In this document: piece by piece, positions 27,001 through 35,019 of the stretch
Position numbering within the stretch: position 1 is the first letter of the stretch
Layout of the letters: each line of letters starts with the position of its first letter
From: JAWKUK01 sp041398605
Lineage (GTDB): Bacteria; Planctomycetota; UBA1135; GCA-002686595
Direction: 5' to 3'
DNA length: 48,128 nt
Assembly: GCA_041398605.1 (NCBI GenBank)
Contig: JAWKUK010000033.1
Span: 1 to 48,128, forward strand
Program-made: the position numbers and the translations under genes
The notes under the pieces: generated by a model
Seen by the model: only the letters and a program-made list of their open reading frames with translations
Database searches by the model: none
Told to the model about the DNA's origin: nothing

Positions 27001-28893
27001 CCCCGACTGCGCGAACGTATTGCCGCTCCAGTGCCAGCCTTCGGTGGAGCCGCCTAGGACCGTGCCTTGCGTCGCGCCATCGAAGAAGTAGTTGTCTGAG
27101 ACTGCGATGCGTGTCGGCCTGCCGAAGCCTCCGTCGTTGACGGCGAGCGTGTATTGGCCGCCGCCGAGCCACGAGGCCTCGAGTGACACACCATCGATGC
27201 TGCCCAGGGTGCTCTCGATCGCCAACGCCGCGGCGCATTCGGGAGCGGCGTCGATGCGGAGCTCGAAGAGGCTCGTGTTCGCCCCGCGTCGCACTGCGAT
27301 GGCAGCGTTCGGGCCCTGCCTCGCTTCGATCCAGCAGCGCTCCGCGGTGACGTCGCCGAGGCTCAAGAGCCCCACACCATCGGCTGCCTCGATGCGCACA
27401 TTGCTCAACGCACAGCCTGTCGCCGCGCAGGTCGCGACGCGGCCGCCTTTGATCCAAGCGCGCTCGATGCGAACGTTGCGCCGGCCGTTCACGACGCGCA
27501 ATGCGTAGCGTGCGTCTCCGCCGTCGATGACGACGTCCCGTACGATGACGTCGTCGGCGTCGATCAAGATCGGCCCCGAGACATGGAGGCCTTCGATGAC
27601 CGCGCCCGTCGTGCGCACGGTGAAGCCGCCGACACGCTCGTCGAGGGCGATCAAGGCCGGCCCCGTGTCGTGTTCGCCTGGCCGGCGGTCCGCGTCGAGG
27701 TCGCGCGCGATGCGCACCTCGCGCACGATGCGTTCGGACGCGGTCGCGTCGTGCTGCTCTGTCGTGAGCACGAGCGCACATTGCATGCGCTCGACCGTTG
27801 CCTTCGCGAGCTCGTCGTGACGGACGATGAGCCGCAGGGGTTGACGTTGCCCGGGCGCGAGCGTGCCGGACGAGGCGCCGCCGAGGTCGAGCCACGCCGG
27901 CGCGTCCTGGAGCTCCGCGTGCCAACGGAGCGGCCCCTGGCCTGGGTTGTCGAGCCAAGTCAGCACGTCGCCCGAGAGCGTCGCCGCGCCGACATCGAGC
28001 GCGGCAGGCCGCGAGGGCTCGATGCGTAGCCAACCTCGCGCTGCGGCGGTCTGCCCGCGGAACGGGCCGAGCGCGCTGCGCTGGGCGACCTCGCGGACGT
28101 CCAGGGCCCGTGGCTCGAGCGCGAGGTGTTGGACCGCGCCGCGCCACGGGCGATACACGTCCGGCTCGCCGAACAGCGCCAGCGTCGCTGCGAGGTCCCA
28201 GCTCGCGAGCGCCCCCGGCCGCTGCACGCTCGTCACTGCCGCGCCATCGACGTAGAGCGTCTCGACGCCCGACGCGCTCCGGGTCAGCGCAAAGTGGTGC
28301 GGCCCGCGCTCGCGGAGGTCCACGGAGGTCGTTTGGATCGGGCCGCCCTCGTCCGTCGTGGCGGTCGTACGGACCCACCAAGCCAGCTCAACCCGAGCGC
28401 CGTCGCGCGTCATATCGAGGGCCAGGTTGCGGCGCCGGCCGTCTGTCCCGAGGCTGACGAGGCGGCTCGAAGTGGGCCGCGGGAGCCCTGGCTCGACGAG
28501 GGGCGCGAGGGGCATGGCCCAAGCCTCGAGGGTGAACTCATTCGACGCCTGGAATGCGCGCAGCGCGTCTTTGGGCAGCGCGACGGAGGCCCAGGTCGGG
28601 CGGTCGACGTAGACGCCGCCGGGGACGAAGCGGAGGCCTTCGACGTGGCCTTGAATGGCCTGGTCTGTTCGCTTCGGCGCCCCCTCTGGCGCCCCGCCGG
28701 GTTCGGCGTGGAGCGCAGCGAGCAGGTCCAGCGGCGCGCGCTCTTGCGGAGCGCTCGGCGCGCTGGTCCCGGCCACGGAGAGCGTGCCTGCGAGGCAAGC
28801 GAAGCCGACGAGGACGCGCTGGGTCGCCCGTTGCGCAGAGCGGGACTGGGGCGCGGGCGTTGGGCGCGCCGCGGCGGTGGCGAGGTGGGACAT
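26980..28893 (-). CDS. Secreted LamG-type plus right-handed beta-helix protein
   Basis: ATG 28893 is preferred; an in-frame ATG 96 bases upstream has an implausible leader. Of 637 residues, the N-terminus is a signal peptide after a basic region (VLVGFACLAGTLSVAGTSAP). Residues ~100-290 look like a laminin-G/concanavalin jelly roll: FTLEAWAMPLAPLVEPG, HHFALTRSASGVETLYVDG and GAVQHLALEPRAL. A Pro-rich segment then leads to a right-handed parallel beta-helix with stacked turns such as VIEGLHVSGPILIDADDVIV, RDVVIDGGDARYALRVVNGR and NVRIERAWIKGG. This architecture suits a protein that binds or processes polysaccharide, such as a lyase or epimerase, but I cannot point to catalytic residues. Its location inside the exopolysaccharide locus suggests that it acts on the product outside the cell. 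Confidence 0.75.
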   Translation of the reverse strand: MSHLATAAARPTPAPQSRSAQRATQRVLVGFACLAGTLSVAGTSAPSAPQERAPLDLLAALHAEPGGAPEGAPKRTDQAIQGHVEGLRFVPGGVYVDRPTWASVALPKDALRAFQASNEFTLEAWAMPLAPLVEPGLPRPTSSRLVSLGTDGRRRNLALDMTRDGARVELAWWVRTTATTDEGGPIQTTSVDLRERGPHHFALTRSASGVETLYVDGAAVTSVQRPGALASWDLAATLALFGEPDVYRPWRGAVQHLALEPRALDVREVAQRSALGPFRGQTAAARGWLRIEPSRPAALDVGAATLSGDVLTWLDNPGQGPLRWHAELQDAPAWLDLGGASSGTLAPGQRQPLRLIVRHDELAKATVERMQCALVLTTEQHDATASERIVREVRIARDLDADRRPGEHDTGPALIALDERVGGFTVRTTGAVIEGLHVSGPILIDADDVIVRDVVIDGGDARYALRVVNGRRNVRIERAWIKGGRVATCAATGCALSNVRIEAADGVGLLSLGDVTAERCWIEARQGPNAAIAVRRGANTSLFELRIDAAPECAAALAIESTLGSIDGVSLEASWLGGGQYTLAVNDGGFGRPTRIAVSDNYFFDGATQGTVLGGSTEGWHWSGNTFAQSGLPLSLD

Positions 28894-29001
28894 GGGTGGG
28901 CTCGGTGGGCCCTCCCTCGATCGACCGAATCCGCCCCGAGATGGAGCACATTCGGGACCCGCCGATCGCGCGCCCCCAGGCGGGGCCACGCGCCCGCGCC
29001 T

Positions 29002-30363
29002 TCAGTAGGCGCCGCGTCCGGTGAAGACGGCGCCGATGGTGCGCCAGAGCAGCTTCACGTCGAAGAGCGGCGAGCGGTGGCGCTTGTATTCGAGGTCCAT
29101 ACGGACCCATTCTTCGAAGCCGATCTCGGAGCGCCCGCTCACCTGCCAGATGCAGGTGAGGCCCCCCGTGATGTCGAGCCGCTCGCGCTGCCAGGCCTCG
29201 TAGGCCGCGACCTCGTCGAGCGTCGGCGGGCGCGGCCCGACGAGCGTCATATCGCCGATGAGCACGTTCCAAAGCTGCGGCATCTCGTCGATGCTCGCCT
29301 TGCGGATCCAGCGGCCGATCCGCGTGATGCGCGGGTCCTGGCGGATCTTGAAGATCGGCCCGACCTGCTCGTTTTGTTCCGTCAGCTCGCCTTTGCGCTG
29401 CTCCGCATCGATGTACATCGAACGGAATTTGTAGAAGCGGAAGGGGCGTCCGCCGCGCCCGGCGCGCCACTGCACGAAGAGCACCGGGCCCGGTGAGTCG
29501 AGCTTCACGCAGAGCGCGACCACGCAGAAGAACGGCAGCAGGAGCATCAGCAGCAGCGTCGCCACGCAGATGTCGATGACTCGGCGCCAGAGCGGGAGCT
29601 CCTCCAAGAACAGCGGATAGAGGTCTTGCACCGGGCGGCTCGCAGCGTCGCGTCGCAGCTCGGCGAGGCGCAGCGTGTCCCGCTCGCCAACCGGCGCGAG
29701 CGTCGCGAGCCGCTCCTTGGCGCCGGACGGTTGAGCGAACGCGTCGCGCTCCGGCGCAGGACCGTCTGTCCCTGTTCCGCGGCGCCCGAGCGGCGTGTCC
29801 GAAGCCGCGACGTCTCCGCGCCGATCGACCTTGGCGCCATGTGCGGAATGACCTTGTGTCTCCGGGTCGCCCAGGTCGTCGCTCGCGCCCGAGGGTCCCT
29901 CGGCGTCGCCGCTGGAGTCGCCCGGGCTGCTACGGTGCGGCCCCCGTTGGACGCCGTGCCCTTCGCGGCCGCCGCGCTCACGTGGGTAGGTGAAGACCTC
30001 GCAGTTGGCGCGATGGCCTCGCTCGCCGAGCTGCTCCAACGCATCGTCGGCGAAGATCCAAGCGCCGCGTCCGTCCGTCTCGGGGAGGAGCAACGCGACC
30101 CGCTCGTTGTCGAGGTTGCCGATGCTGTCGTAGGAGCGCATACGCTCAGCCAGCACCTTGGTCACCGTGATGAGCTCGTCCGTCGAGCGCGCGTCGATCG
30201 CGCACACCACCACCGAGAAGCAGCGCCCGTTGCGATCGACGCGGGCGCGCTCTTGGCGGAACGCCATCTCGAGCTCCGACGCAGAGAGGACGCCGGGCAC
30301 CGCGCGAGGGTCACCTAGACGCCACCACGGGCGCTGGGAAGATCGGCGATGGCGCGAGAACAT
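29002..30363 (-). CDS. Initiating undecaprenyl-phosphate sugar transferase with degenerate GGDEF-like N-terminus
   Basis: ATG 30363 is chosen; the frame is open to an ATG at 30513, but the added residues are Arg/Ser-rich. Residues ~30-125 resemble a diguanylate-cyclase-like fold (LEMAFRQERARVDRNGRCFS, AERMRSYDSIGNLDNERVAL, LLPETDGRG), with the GGDEF position replaced by DNERV, so it should not make c-di-GMP. Residues ~130-240 are a charged, probably disordered linker. A membrane hairpin at about 262-285 (DICVATLLLMLLLPFFCVVA) precedes the WbaP/PglC-type catalytic domain: SPGPVLFVQWRAG, FRFYKFRSM, ASIDEMPQLWNVLIGDMTLV, GPRPPTLDEV and GGLTCIWQVSGRS. Asp-Glu of SIDE, the expected catalytic pair, is present. 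It should load the first sugar-phosphate onto undecaprenyl phosphate and so start repeat-unit synthesis. Confidence 0.88.
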   Translation of the reverse strand: MFSRHRRSSQRPWWRLGDPRAVPGVLSASELEMAFRQERARVDRNGRCFSVVVCAIDARSTDELITVTKVLAERMRSYDSIGNLDNERVALLLPETDGRGAWIFADDALEQLGERGHRANCEVFTYPRERGGREGHGVQRGPHRSSPGDSSGDAEGPSGASDDLGDPETQGHSAHGAKVDRRGDVAASDTPLGRRGTGTDGPAPERDAFAQPSGAKERLATLAPVGERDTLRLAELRRDAASRPVQDLYPLFLEELPLWRRVIDICVATLLLMLLLPFFCVVALCVKLDSPGPVLFVQWRAGRGGRPFRFYKFRSMYIDAEQRKGELTEQNEQVGPIFKIRQDPRITRIGRWIRKASIDEMPQLWNVLIGDMTLVGPRPPTLDEVAAYEAWQRERLDITGGLTCIWQVSGRSEIGFEEWVRMDLEYKRHRSPLFDVKLLWRTIGAVFTGRGAY

Positions 30364-30384
30364 GTTCGGGGTCGAGGGGGACGC

Positions 30385-30409
30385 GGCGCCTCGTACGTGG
30401 TGAGGCGCC
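30385..30409 (-). promoter_or_regulatory. Hairpin just upstream of the sugar transferase start
   Basis: A perfect 8-bp stem (GGCGCCTC / GAGGCGCC) with a 9-base loop lies 22 bases upstream of ATG 30363 and about 220 bases past the GT9 stop. It could shape translation initiation of the sugar transferase or be a weak terminator; no T-run follows. If the true start were 30513 it would be inside the gene. Confidence 0.4.
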
Positions 30410-30625
30410 CGGCTCTTAGCTGAATCGGCGCACCGCGACCTGGATCTGTCGCGGAAGTGGCGTCGATACGGATTCGAGTCGCGGGAAACGACACGCTCCG
30501 ACGCTCGGATCATGCCTGACGCAGATCGCCCAGGTCATGAAGATCTGGCTAGATGCCGGGCGTGTGTCACAAGCTGAAACGACCGCGCCGCTCGCGCCTC
30601 AAAGTGCACCCCTCGGGGTGCGGGT

Positions 30626-31711
30626 TCACCCGCGCGAAATGCAGGTTTGGAGCGCTTCTGAGACGATCTCCGGGTGTAGCGCTTCGAGGGTCGCAGTGGG
30701 CACGAACGTGCCGTCCCAAGGTGGTACGCGCAGGACGGTCGAGGTCGCGCTCGTCTGGTTCGACGCAGCAGGAGGAGCGTCGTGATGGGGGGCGCCGTAT
30801 GGGCCTGTGCGCTTGGGGTCCGCAGGCCCAAAGAGGGCCAGGACCGGCGCGCCGACGGCCACTGCGAGGTGCATCGGGCCCGTGTCTCCGGTGACCACGC
30901 AGCGCGCGCGTTCGAGCACCGCCGCGAGCTCGAGCAGCCCCGTGCGTCCCACGAGGTCGAGCGCGATGTTGCGTGTCGCGCGCAGCACGCGGTCGGCTGC
31001 GTCGCGGTCGCCGGGGCCGCCGGTGAGCACCATCGCCGGGGCTGCGCCCGTGCGCCGGTCTGCCAGCGCCGCGAAGTGCTCCGGGGCCCAGCGGTTCTCT
31101 GCCTTGGAGGCGCCGAGGTTGAGCACGACAAACGGCGCGCCTGCGAGCGGCGCGAGCGCGCGTGAGGCTTGCGCGCGCGCCTCGTCGAGCGGCGGCAGCG
31201 GCCAGCGGGGCGCCGCTGTGGGGAGCCCGAGGGCCCGCGCAAACTCGCGGTATTGATCCACCATGTGCGCCCGCGGATCGCCGGGCGCGATGTGCTCTTT
31301 GGTCCAGAGGTGCGAGAGCTCCTTCGCGCGGCCGCGGTCGTAACCGAGCACCCGCGGGGCCCCAGAGAGGCGCGCGACGAGCGCGCTCTTCTGGAGCCGC
31401 TGGAGGTCGACGGCGAGGTCATAGCGGGCCCCTCGCAGCGCCCCGAGCAGCGCGCGGACGCCGCGCCACCCGCTGCCCCGGGGCCACACGTGGACGGCGT
31501 CGACCGCGGGGTTCCCGACCAGCAGTGGCGCGACGAGCGGGTGGGCCACCCAGCCGATGTGCGCGTCGGGCCGCGCGCGCCGGACGGCGTCGGCAAAGAC
31601 GAGCGCGTTCACGACGTCGCCGATCGCGCCCGTGCGAACGACCAGGACCCTGGGCGCGTCGCCGAGCGGCGCCAAGGGCGCGCGGGCCTGGGAATCGAGG
31701 GTCGGGGCCAT
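30626..31711 (-). CDS. Family 9 glycosyltransferase (heptosyltransferase-like)
   Basis: The 361-residue protein starts at ATG 31711. It has the GT9 N-terminal strand and loop VLVVRTGAIGDVVNALVFAD, HIGWVAHPLVAPLLVGNP, YDLAVDLQRLQKSALVARLS and VLGYDRGRAKE. The C-terminal half has PFVVLNLGASKAENRWAPEH, MVLTGGPGDRDAADRVL, ARCVVTGDTGPMHLAVAVGA and PVLALFGPADPKRTGPYG, the last two being the ADP-sugar-binding hallmark of the WaaC/WaaF group. In Gram-negative cells such enzymes add heptose to lipopolysaccharide core; here it could serve lipopolysaccharide or the adjacent exopolysaccharide. It is transcribed toward the sugar transferase, 262 bases away, and divergently from the histidine phosphatase gene. 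Confidence 0.88.
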   Translation of the reverse strand: MAPTLDSQARAPLAPLGDAPRVLVVRTGAIGDVVNALVFADAVRRARPDAHIGWVAHPLVAPLLVGNPAVDAVHVWPRGSGWRGVRALLGALRGARYDLAVDLQRLQKSALVARLSGAPRVLGYDRGRAKELSHLWTKEHIAPGDPRAHMVDQYREFARALGLPTAAPRWPLPPLDEARAQASRALAPLAGAPFVVLNLGASKAENRWAPEHFAALADRRTGAAPAMVLTGGPGDRDAADRVLRATRNIALDLVGRTGLLELAAVLERARCVVTGDTGPMHLAVAVGAPVLALFGPADPKRTGPYGAPHHDAPPAASNQTSATSTVLRVPPWDGTFVPTATLEALHPEIVSEALQTCISRG

Positions 31712-31797
31712 CCGGGCCGCAGTGTAGGGCGGCGCCGCGCGTGCGCCGTCGGGCTGCCGCCACAGAACCTGCGCGGCCCATGCCGTATCTTGGCGCG

Positions 31798-32529
31798 ATG
31801 CAGCCCGCTCGTTCTCTGTTGCATGGCGTCGCCGTGCTGGCCCTCTCGTGCGCTGTGCTCCTCGCTGCGGCGAGCGGCTTCGCTCCCTCTGCCCGCGACC
31901 CCTTGGCTTCGGCGCCGGCGCCGGTAGCTCCGGTGGCGCCGGCTGGTGCCACCCTGTCGGCGCCCGCGGTCCAGGCGGAGGGCCGCGCGCCCGCCGCGGC
32001 CTTCGTGACCGTCGTCCTCCTGCGGCACGCGGAGAAGGCCACCGACGATCCGCGCGATCCGAGCCTCTCGGAGGCCGGCGTGGCGCGCGCGGCGCGCGTC
32101 TCCGAGCTCTTTGCGAACGCGGGCGTGACCCATGTCTTCGCCTCGGAGTTCCGGCGCACCCGCGACACGGTCGCGCCCTTGGCGGCGCGCGCCGGGGTCG
32201 AGGTCGTCGCCCACCCCGCCCGCGATGTGACCGGGCTCGCGGCGCAGCTGCGCGCCCTGCCCGCCGGATCCGTCGCGGTGGTCGCGGGGCACTCGAACAC
32301 GGTGCCGGCCCTCGCGGCGGCGCTCGGCGTCGAGCTCCCGGGGCTCGTCACGCCCGCTGGGTCCAGGGGCGGCCCGATGCTGGACGAAGCCTCGTACGAC
32401 CGGATCTTCGTCCTCACGCGCCGGCAAGAGGCGGCGCCTGTCGCGTCGACCGACGCGGGCGCAAAGGCGCCTGAGGGGCCGCTCCTGCCCGCCACCGCGC
32501 TGTTGGAGCTGCGCTGCCCGAACCCGTGA
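31798..32529 (+). CDS. Exported histidine phosphatase (SixA/phosphoglycerate-mutase superfamily)
   Basis: ATG 31798 is chosen because a signal peptide (LLHGVAVLALSCAVLLAAAS) follows; another in-frame ATG lies 18 bases upstream. After an Ala/Pro-rich linker, the 243-residue protein shows the branch-1 histidine phosphatase core. This includes the catalytic RHAEK motif in VTVVLLRHAEKATDD, the second Arg in SEFRRTRDTVAPLAARAG, and the second His in VAVVAGHSNTVPALAAAL. These give the R-H-R-H phosphate pocket. The export signal indicates a periplasmic or surface substrate, unlike cytoplasmic SixA. The gene is divergent from GT9 with an 86-base spacer and convergent with the PilZ gene. The physiological substrate is unknown. 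Confidence 0.85.
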   Translation: MQPARSLLHGVAVLALSCAVLLAAASGFAPSARDPLASAPAPVAPVAPAGATLSAPAVQAEGRAPAAAFVTVVLLRHAEKATDDPRDPSLSEAGVARAARVSELFANAGVTHVFASEFRRTRDTVAPLAARAGVEVVAHPARDVTGLAAQLRALPAGSVAVVAGHSNTVPALAAALGVELPGLVTPAGSRGGPMLDEASYDRIFVLTRRQEAAPVASTDAGAKAPEGPLLPATALLELRCPNP

Positions 32530-32548
32530 GCGCGCGCGCGGCCCGCGC

Positions 32549-33346
32549 TCAGCCCCTGCGAGTGAGCTTTTGCTGCAGGTCCAGCATGCGGCGTTCGTTG
32601 GCCTCGATGTACGCGTGGAAGGCCTTCTGCTGGTCGCGCAGCGAGCAGCGCTTCTCGAGGTCAAACTCCATACCGAGCACGACGTCGTCGTTGATTCGAT
32701 AGCCGTGTCGCACGTAGGCCGGCGCTTCGAGCGGCGTCTTGATCGTCGGCACGTCGAGGCGTAGCTGGACGATCTCCCCCGTCTTGAACGTCGCGGCCTG
32801 CACGAGGGTCATCCGGACGCCGACGCCAGTGCGTGATACGTCGTGGGCGATGCCCCGCAGCCGGTGGTGGAGGTAGGAGATCTTGACGCCGACCGTCGCG
32901 CTCGGCTCGGGCTGCACGCGCAGGTCACCGCGGCGGTTGAAGTAGCGGCCCAGCGCGTCGTCGAGCTGCGCATAGAGGTCGCCGAGGTTGACGAACTTCA
33001 GGCCGACATGGACGTGCTGCTCGTCGAACTTCGCGACCCGTGTGACGCGCGCGAGGCTCGTCACGCGCCAGCCGTCCTGCGCGTGGGCGACGACGAGCTC
33101 GACGAGCTGGTCATTGGCCTCGCTGGGGGCGACATGGAACGGCATGCGCACGCCCGCGCCTTGGATGTTCATGTCGATCAGGTCGACCTGGACCGGCAGG
33201 CCATCGTCTCCGATCGAGAGGTGCGCGGACAAATCGGCAGCGTCCGGGACCTGGCTGTGGTGGAACAGGCGCTGCTCCTCAGTCGGGTCGGCCGCCTCGG
33301 CGGCGGCCTGCGCCGCGTCGCGGTTGCGTCGAAATAGGCTGAACAT
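32549..33346 (-). CDS. PilZ-domain protein (probable c-di-GMP effector)
   Basis: The 265-residue protein starts at ATG 33346. The C-terminal half is a PilZ domain with both ligand motifs: R-x3-R at Arg139-Arg143 (FNRRGDLRVQP) and D-x-S-x2-G at Asp169-Ser171-Gly174 (AHDVSRTGVGVRM). The domain continues with VQLRLDVPTIKTPLEAPAYV and GMEFDLEK. The N-terminal half (residues ~38-118) resembles a second, degenerate PilZ/YcgR-N-like unit with IDMNIQGAGVRMPF, VTSLARVTRVAKF and HVHVGLKFVNL. A Lys/Arg helix ends the protein. It should be a cytoplasmic sensor of c-di-GMP. It lies just beyond the exopolysaccharide locus, so a role in controlling it is possible but unproven. Confidence 0.87.
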   Translation of the reverse strand: MFSLFRRNRDAAQAAAEAADPTEEQRLFHHSQVPDAADLSAHLSIGDDGLPVQVDLIDMNIQGAGVRMPFHVAPSEANDQLVELVVAHAQDGWRVTSLARVTRVAKFDEQHVHVGLKFVNLGDLYAQLDDALGRYFNRRGDLRVQPEPSATVGVKISYLHHRLRGIAHDVSRTGVGVRMTLVQAATFKTGEIVQLRLDVPTIKTPLEAPAYVRHGYRINDDVVLGMEFDLEKRCSLRDQQKAFHAYIEANERRMLDLQQKLTRRG

Positions 33347-33466
33347 GGCGAGGGACTCGAGCTGGGCGCGCCCGCGGGCGCGTGCGGCGACCGGTGCGCC
33401 ACCGTTCTGGATCGGACCCGCGGGCCCCCGCGCCGAAATGGAAGTCCTCGCCCGGCCCAGATCGGG

Positions 33467-34852
33467 TCACTTCTGCGGCTGCGGAGCGCTCGCCGGCGCG
33501 GCTCGCAGCCCCGCTGGCACGTCCTCGACCGGGATTCGCTCGAGCTCGAACAGGCAGCCGACCAGCGGGCCGTTCGGCCCCGCGACGCGGTGGGGGCTGC
33601 CGAATGACCAAACGACGCGCCCAGCGTCGGTGACCTCGAAGGCGCGCCCGGCCGTGGACTCGGTCAGCAGCAAGTTGCCGCCGGGCAGGAGCTGGAGCGC
33701 GCCGCAGACCTCGGAGTGGAACCGCAGGTCGGGCGACGCGGGCCACTGCCGGACCTCGCGGCCGGTGGCGACGTCGACGGCGAGCGCCCGCGACCAGCCG
33801 CGATGGAGCCCATTGTCAAAGACCCAAACGAGCCCGGTCGCCGGGTCGAACTCGGGGTCGTGGGGGCCGTCGACGGCGCCGCGCCAGAGCCACACGATGC
33901 GCCCTTCGTCGAGGTCCAGGACCGCGAGGCAATCCACCTCGCGCATGCAGATCAGCGCGCGCCCCGGCCGGAAGACACCCTCGGGCGCGCCGACGTACTG
34001 CGCCGCGTCCGCGCCCAACAGCGCGTAAGAGTTCACATGGAGGAGGTCGCGCGCGAGCCCGTCCCCGGGGTCGATCTCCCGTCCATTCGGCTGTTGCGCG
34101 GCTTCTTCGAGCAGGTAGGCCCAGGGAGAGCTCGCCAGCGCCTCGAGCAGCGAAGCCTGCCGCAGCACCTCACCCGTGGGAGAGACCACCGCGACGCCGT
34201 CGTCCACGATCGTGCGTCCCGCGGCGATCGATGGGTGTTCGACCGCGCGCCGCGTCAACAGGTGCACGTTGCCGTCCGCGTCGATGTCGAAGTCGTGGTG
34301 CGCGCCGAGCCCCACCGACCAACGCATGCGCGAGTCGGCGTCGAGGCGCAGCAGCACGAGCGCTTCGTGCAGCGCCAGGAGCCCGCCGTCTGGCAGCATT
34401 CGGACGCGGCGCCAGGCCCGTTGCGTGGGGTGCTTCAACGGCGGGACGCCCGCGAGCGACGCATAGTCGACGGACCAGACATGGCGCGTGCGCCCCTCGG
34501 CGTCGAGCAGGCGGGCCTCGGGGGCGTGCCCGGAGCAGTACAGGTTCCAGCCAGGGACGCTCGCCGCTGGCTCTAGGGTCTCGATGCCGGTCGGCGCGTC
34601 GGGCAGCGCGGGCCGCGTGCCCTCCGCGTAGCCGAGGTGCCCGAGGTCGACGTCGCTGCGCTCGCGCGCCTCGAACCAGAACCCCGCGGGCGACACCCCG
34701 TGGGCGGGTGGCTGGGGCGCCGACCGGTTGTCGCCTGCCTCGGACCCGTCGCGGCAGCCCGCGCAGAGCGCCGCGCCCAGCAACAGGGCGGTCCGCGCCA
34801 CGGTCACCGCCGCGCGACCGCGGCGGCGCGCCTCTCGGGTGAACGGGCTCAT
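33467..34852 (-). CDS. Arylsulfotransferase-like beta-propeller lipoprotein
   Basis: The 461-residue protein starts at ATG 34852. The N-terminal basic region and hydrophobic segment end in LLLGAALCAGC, a lipobox-like site with Cys33 (a Cys at -3 is unusual). The body repeats propeller strands of the ASST/PQQ-like type: GWNLYCSGHAPEARLLDAEG, THHVW-type strands such as RTRHVWSVDY, RVRMLPDGGLLALHEAL, HHDFDIDADGNVHLLTRRAV, EGRIVWLWRGAVDGPHDPEF and GNLLLTESTAGRAFEVTDAG. In true arylsulfate sulfotransferases an active-site His sits in a similar 'HHD' segment, so the assignment is plausible, but many homologues have no proven activity. It is probably anchored in the outer membrane or the periplasmic face. 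It lies 120 bases upstream of the PilZ gene on the same strand. Confidence 0.72.
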   Translation of the reverse strand: MSPFTREARRRGRAAVTVARTALLLGAALCAGCRDGSEAGDNRSAPQPPAHGVSPAGFWFEARERSDVDLGHLGYAEGTRPALPDAPTGIETLEPAASVPGWNLYCSGHAPEARLLDAEGRTRHVWSVDYASLAGVPPLKHPTQRAWRRVRMLPDGGLLALHEALVLLRLDADSRMRWSVGLGAHHDFDIDADGNVHLLTRRAVEHPSIAAGRTIVDDGVAVVSPTGEVLRQASLLEALASSPWAYLLEEAAQQPNGREIDPGDGLARDLLHVNSYALLGADAAQYVGAPEGVFRPGRALICMREVDCLAVLDLDEGRIVWLWRGAVDGPHDPEFDPATGLVWVFDNGLHRGWSRALAVDVATGREVRQWPASPDLRFHSEVCGALQLLPGGNLLLTESTAGRAFEVTDAGRVVWSFGSPHRVAGPNGPLVGCLFELERIPVEDVPAGLRAAPASAPQPQK

Positions 34853-35019
34853 TCAGGAACGAGATACCTGCGCCGGGGGCGCGCGCAACCACAATCCCTT
34901 GGATCTGCGCTGAGGTACAGCCTGTGGTAGCGGTGGCGCGATCCGCGCACATCCTGTAGCGTTGCGCCGCCCAGGTCCCCGTCCGGGATCGCCGCCTCCC
35001 ACGAGCCTCTCCCCTGCTG

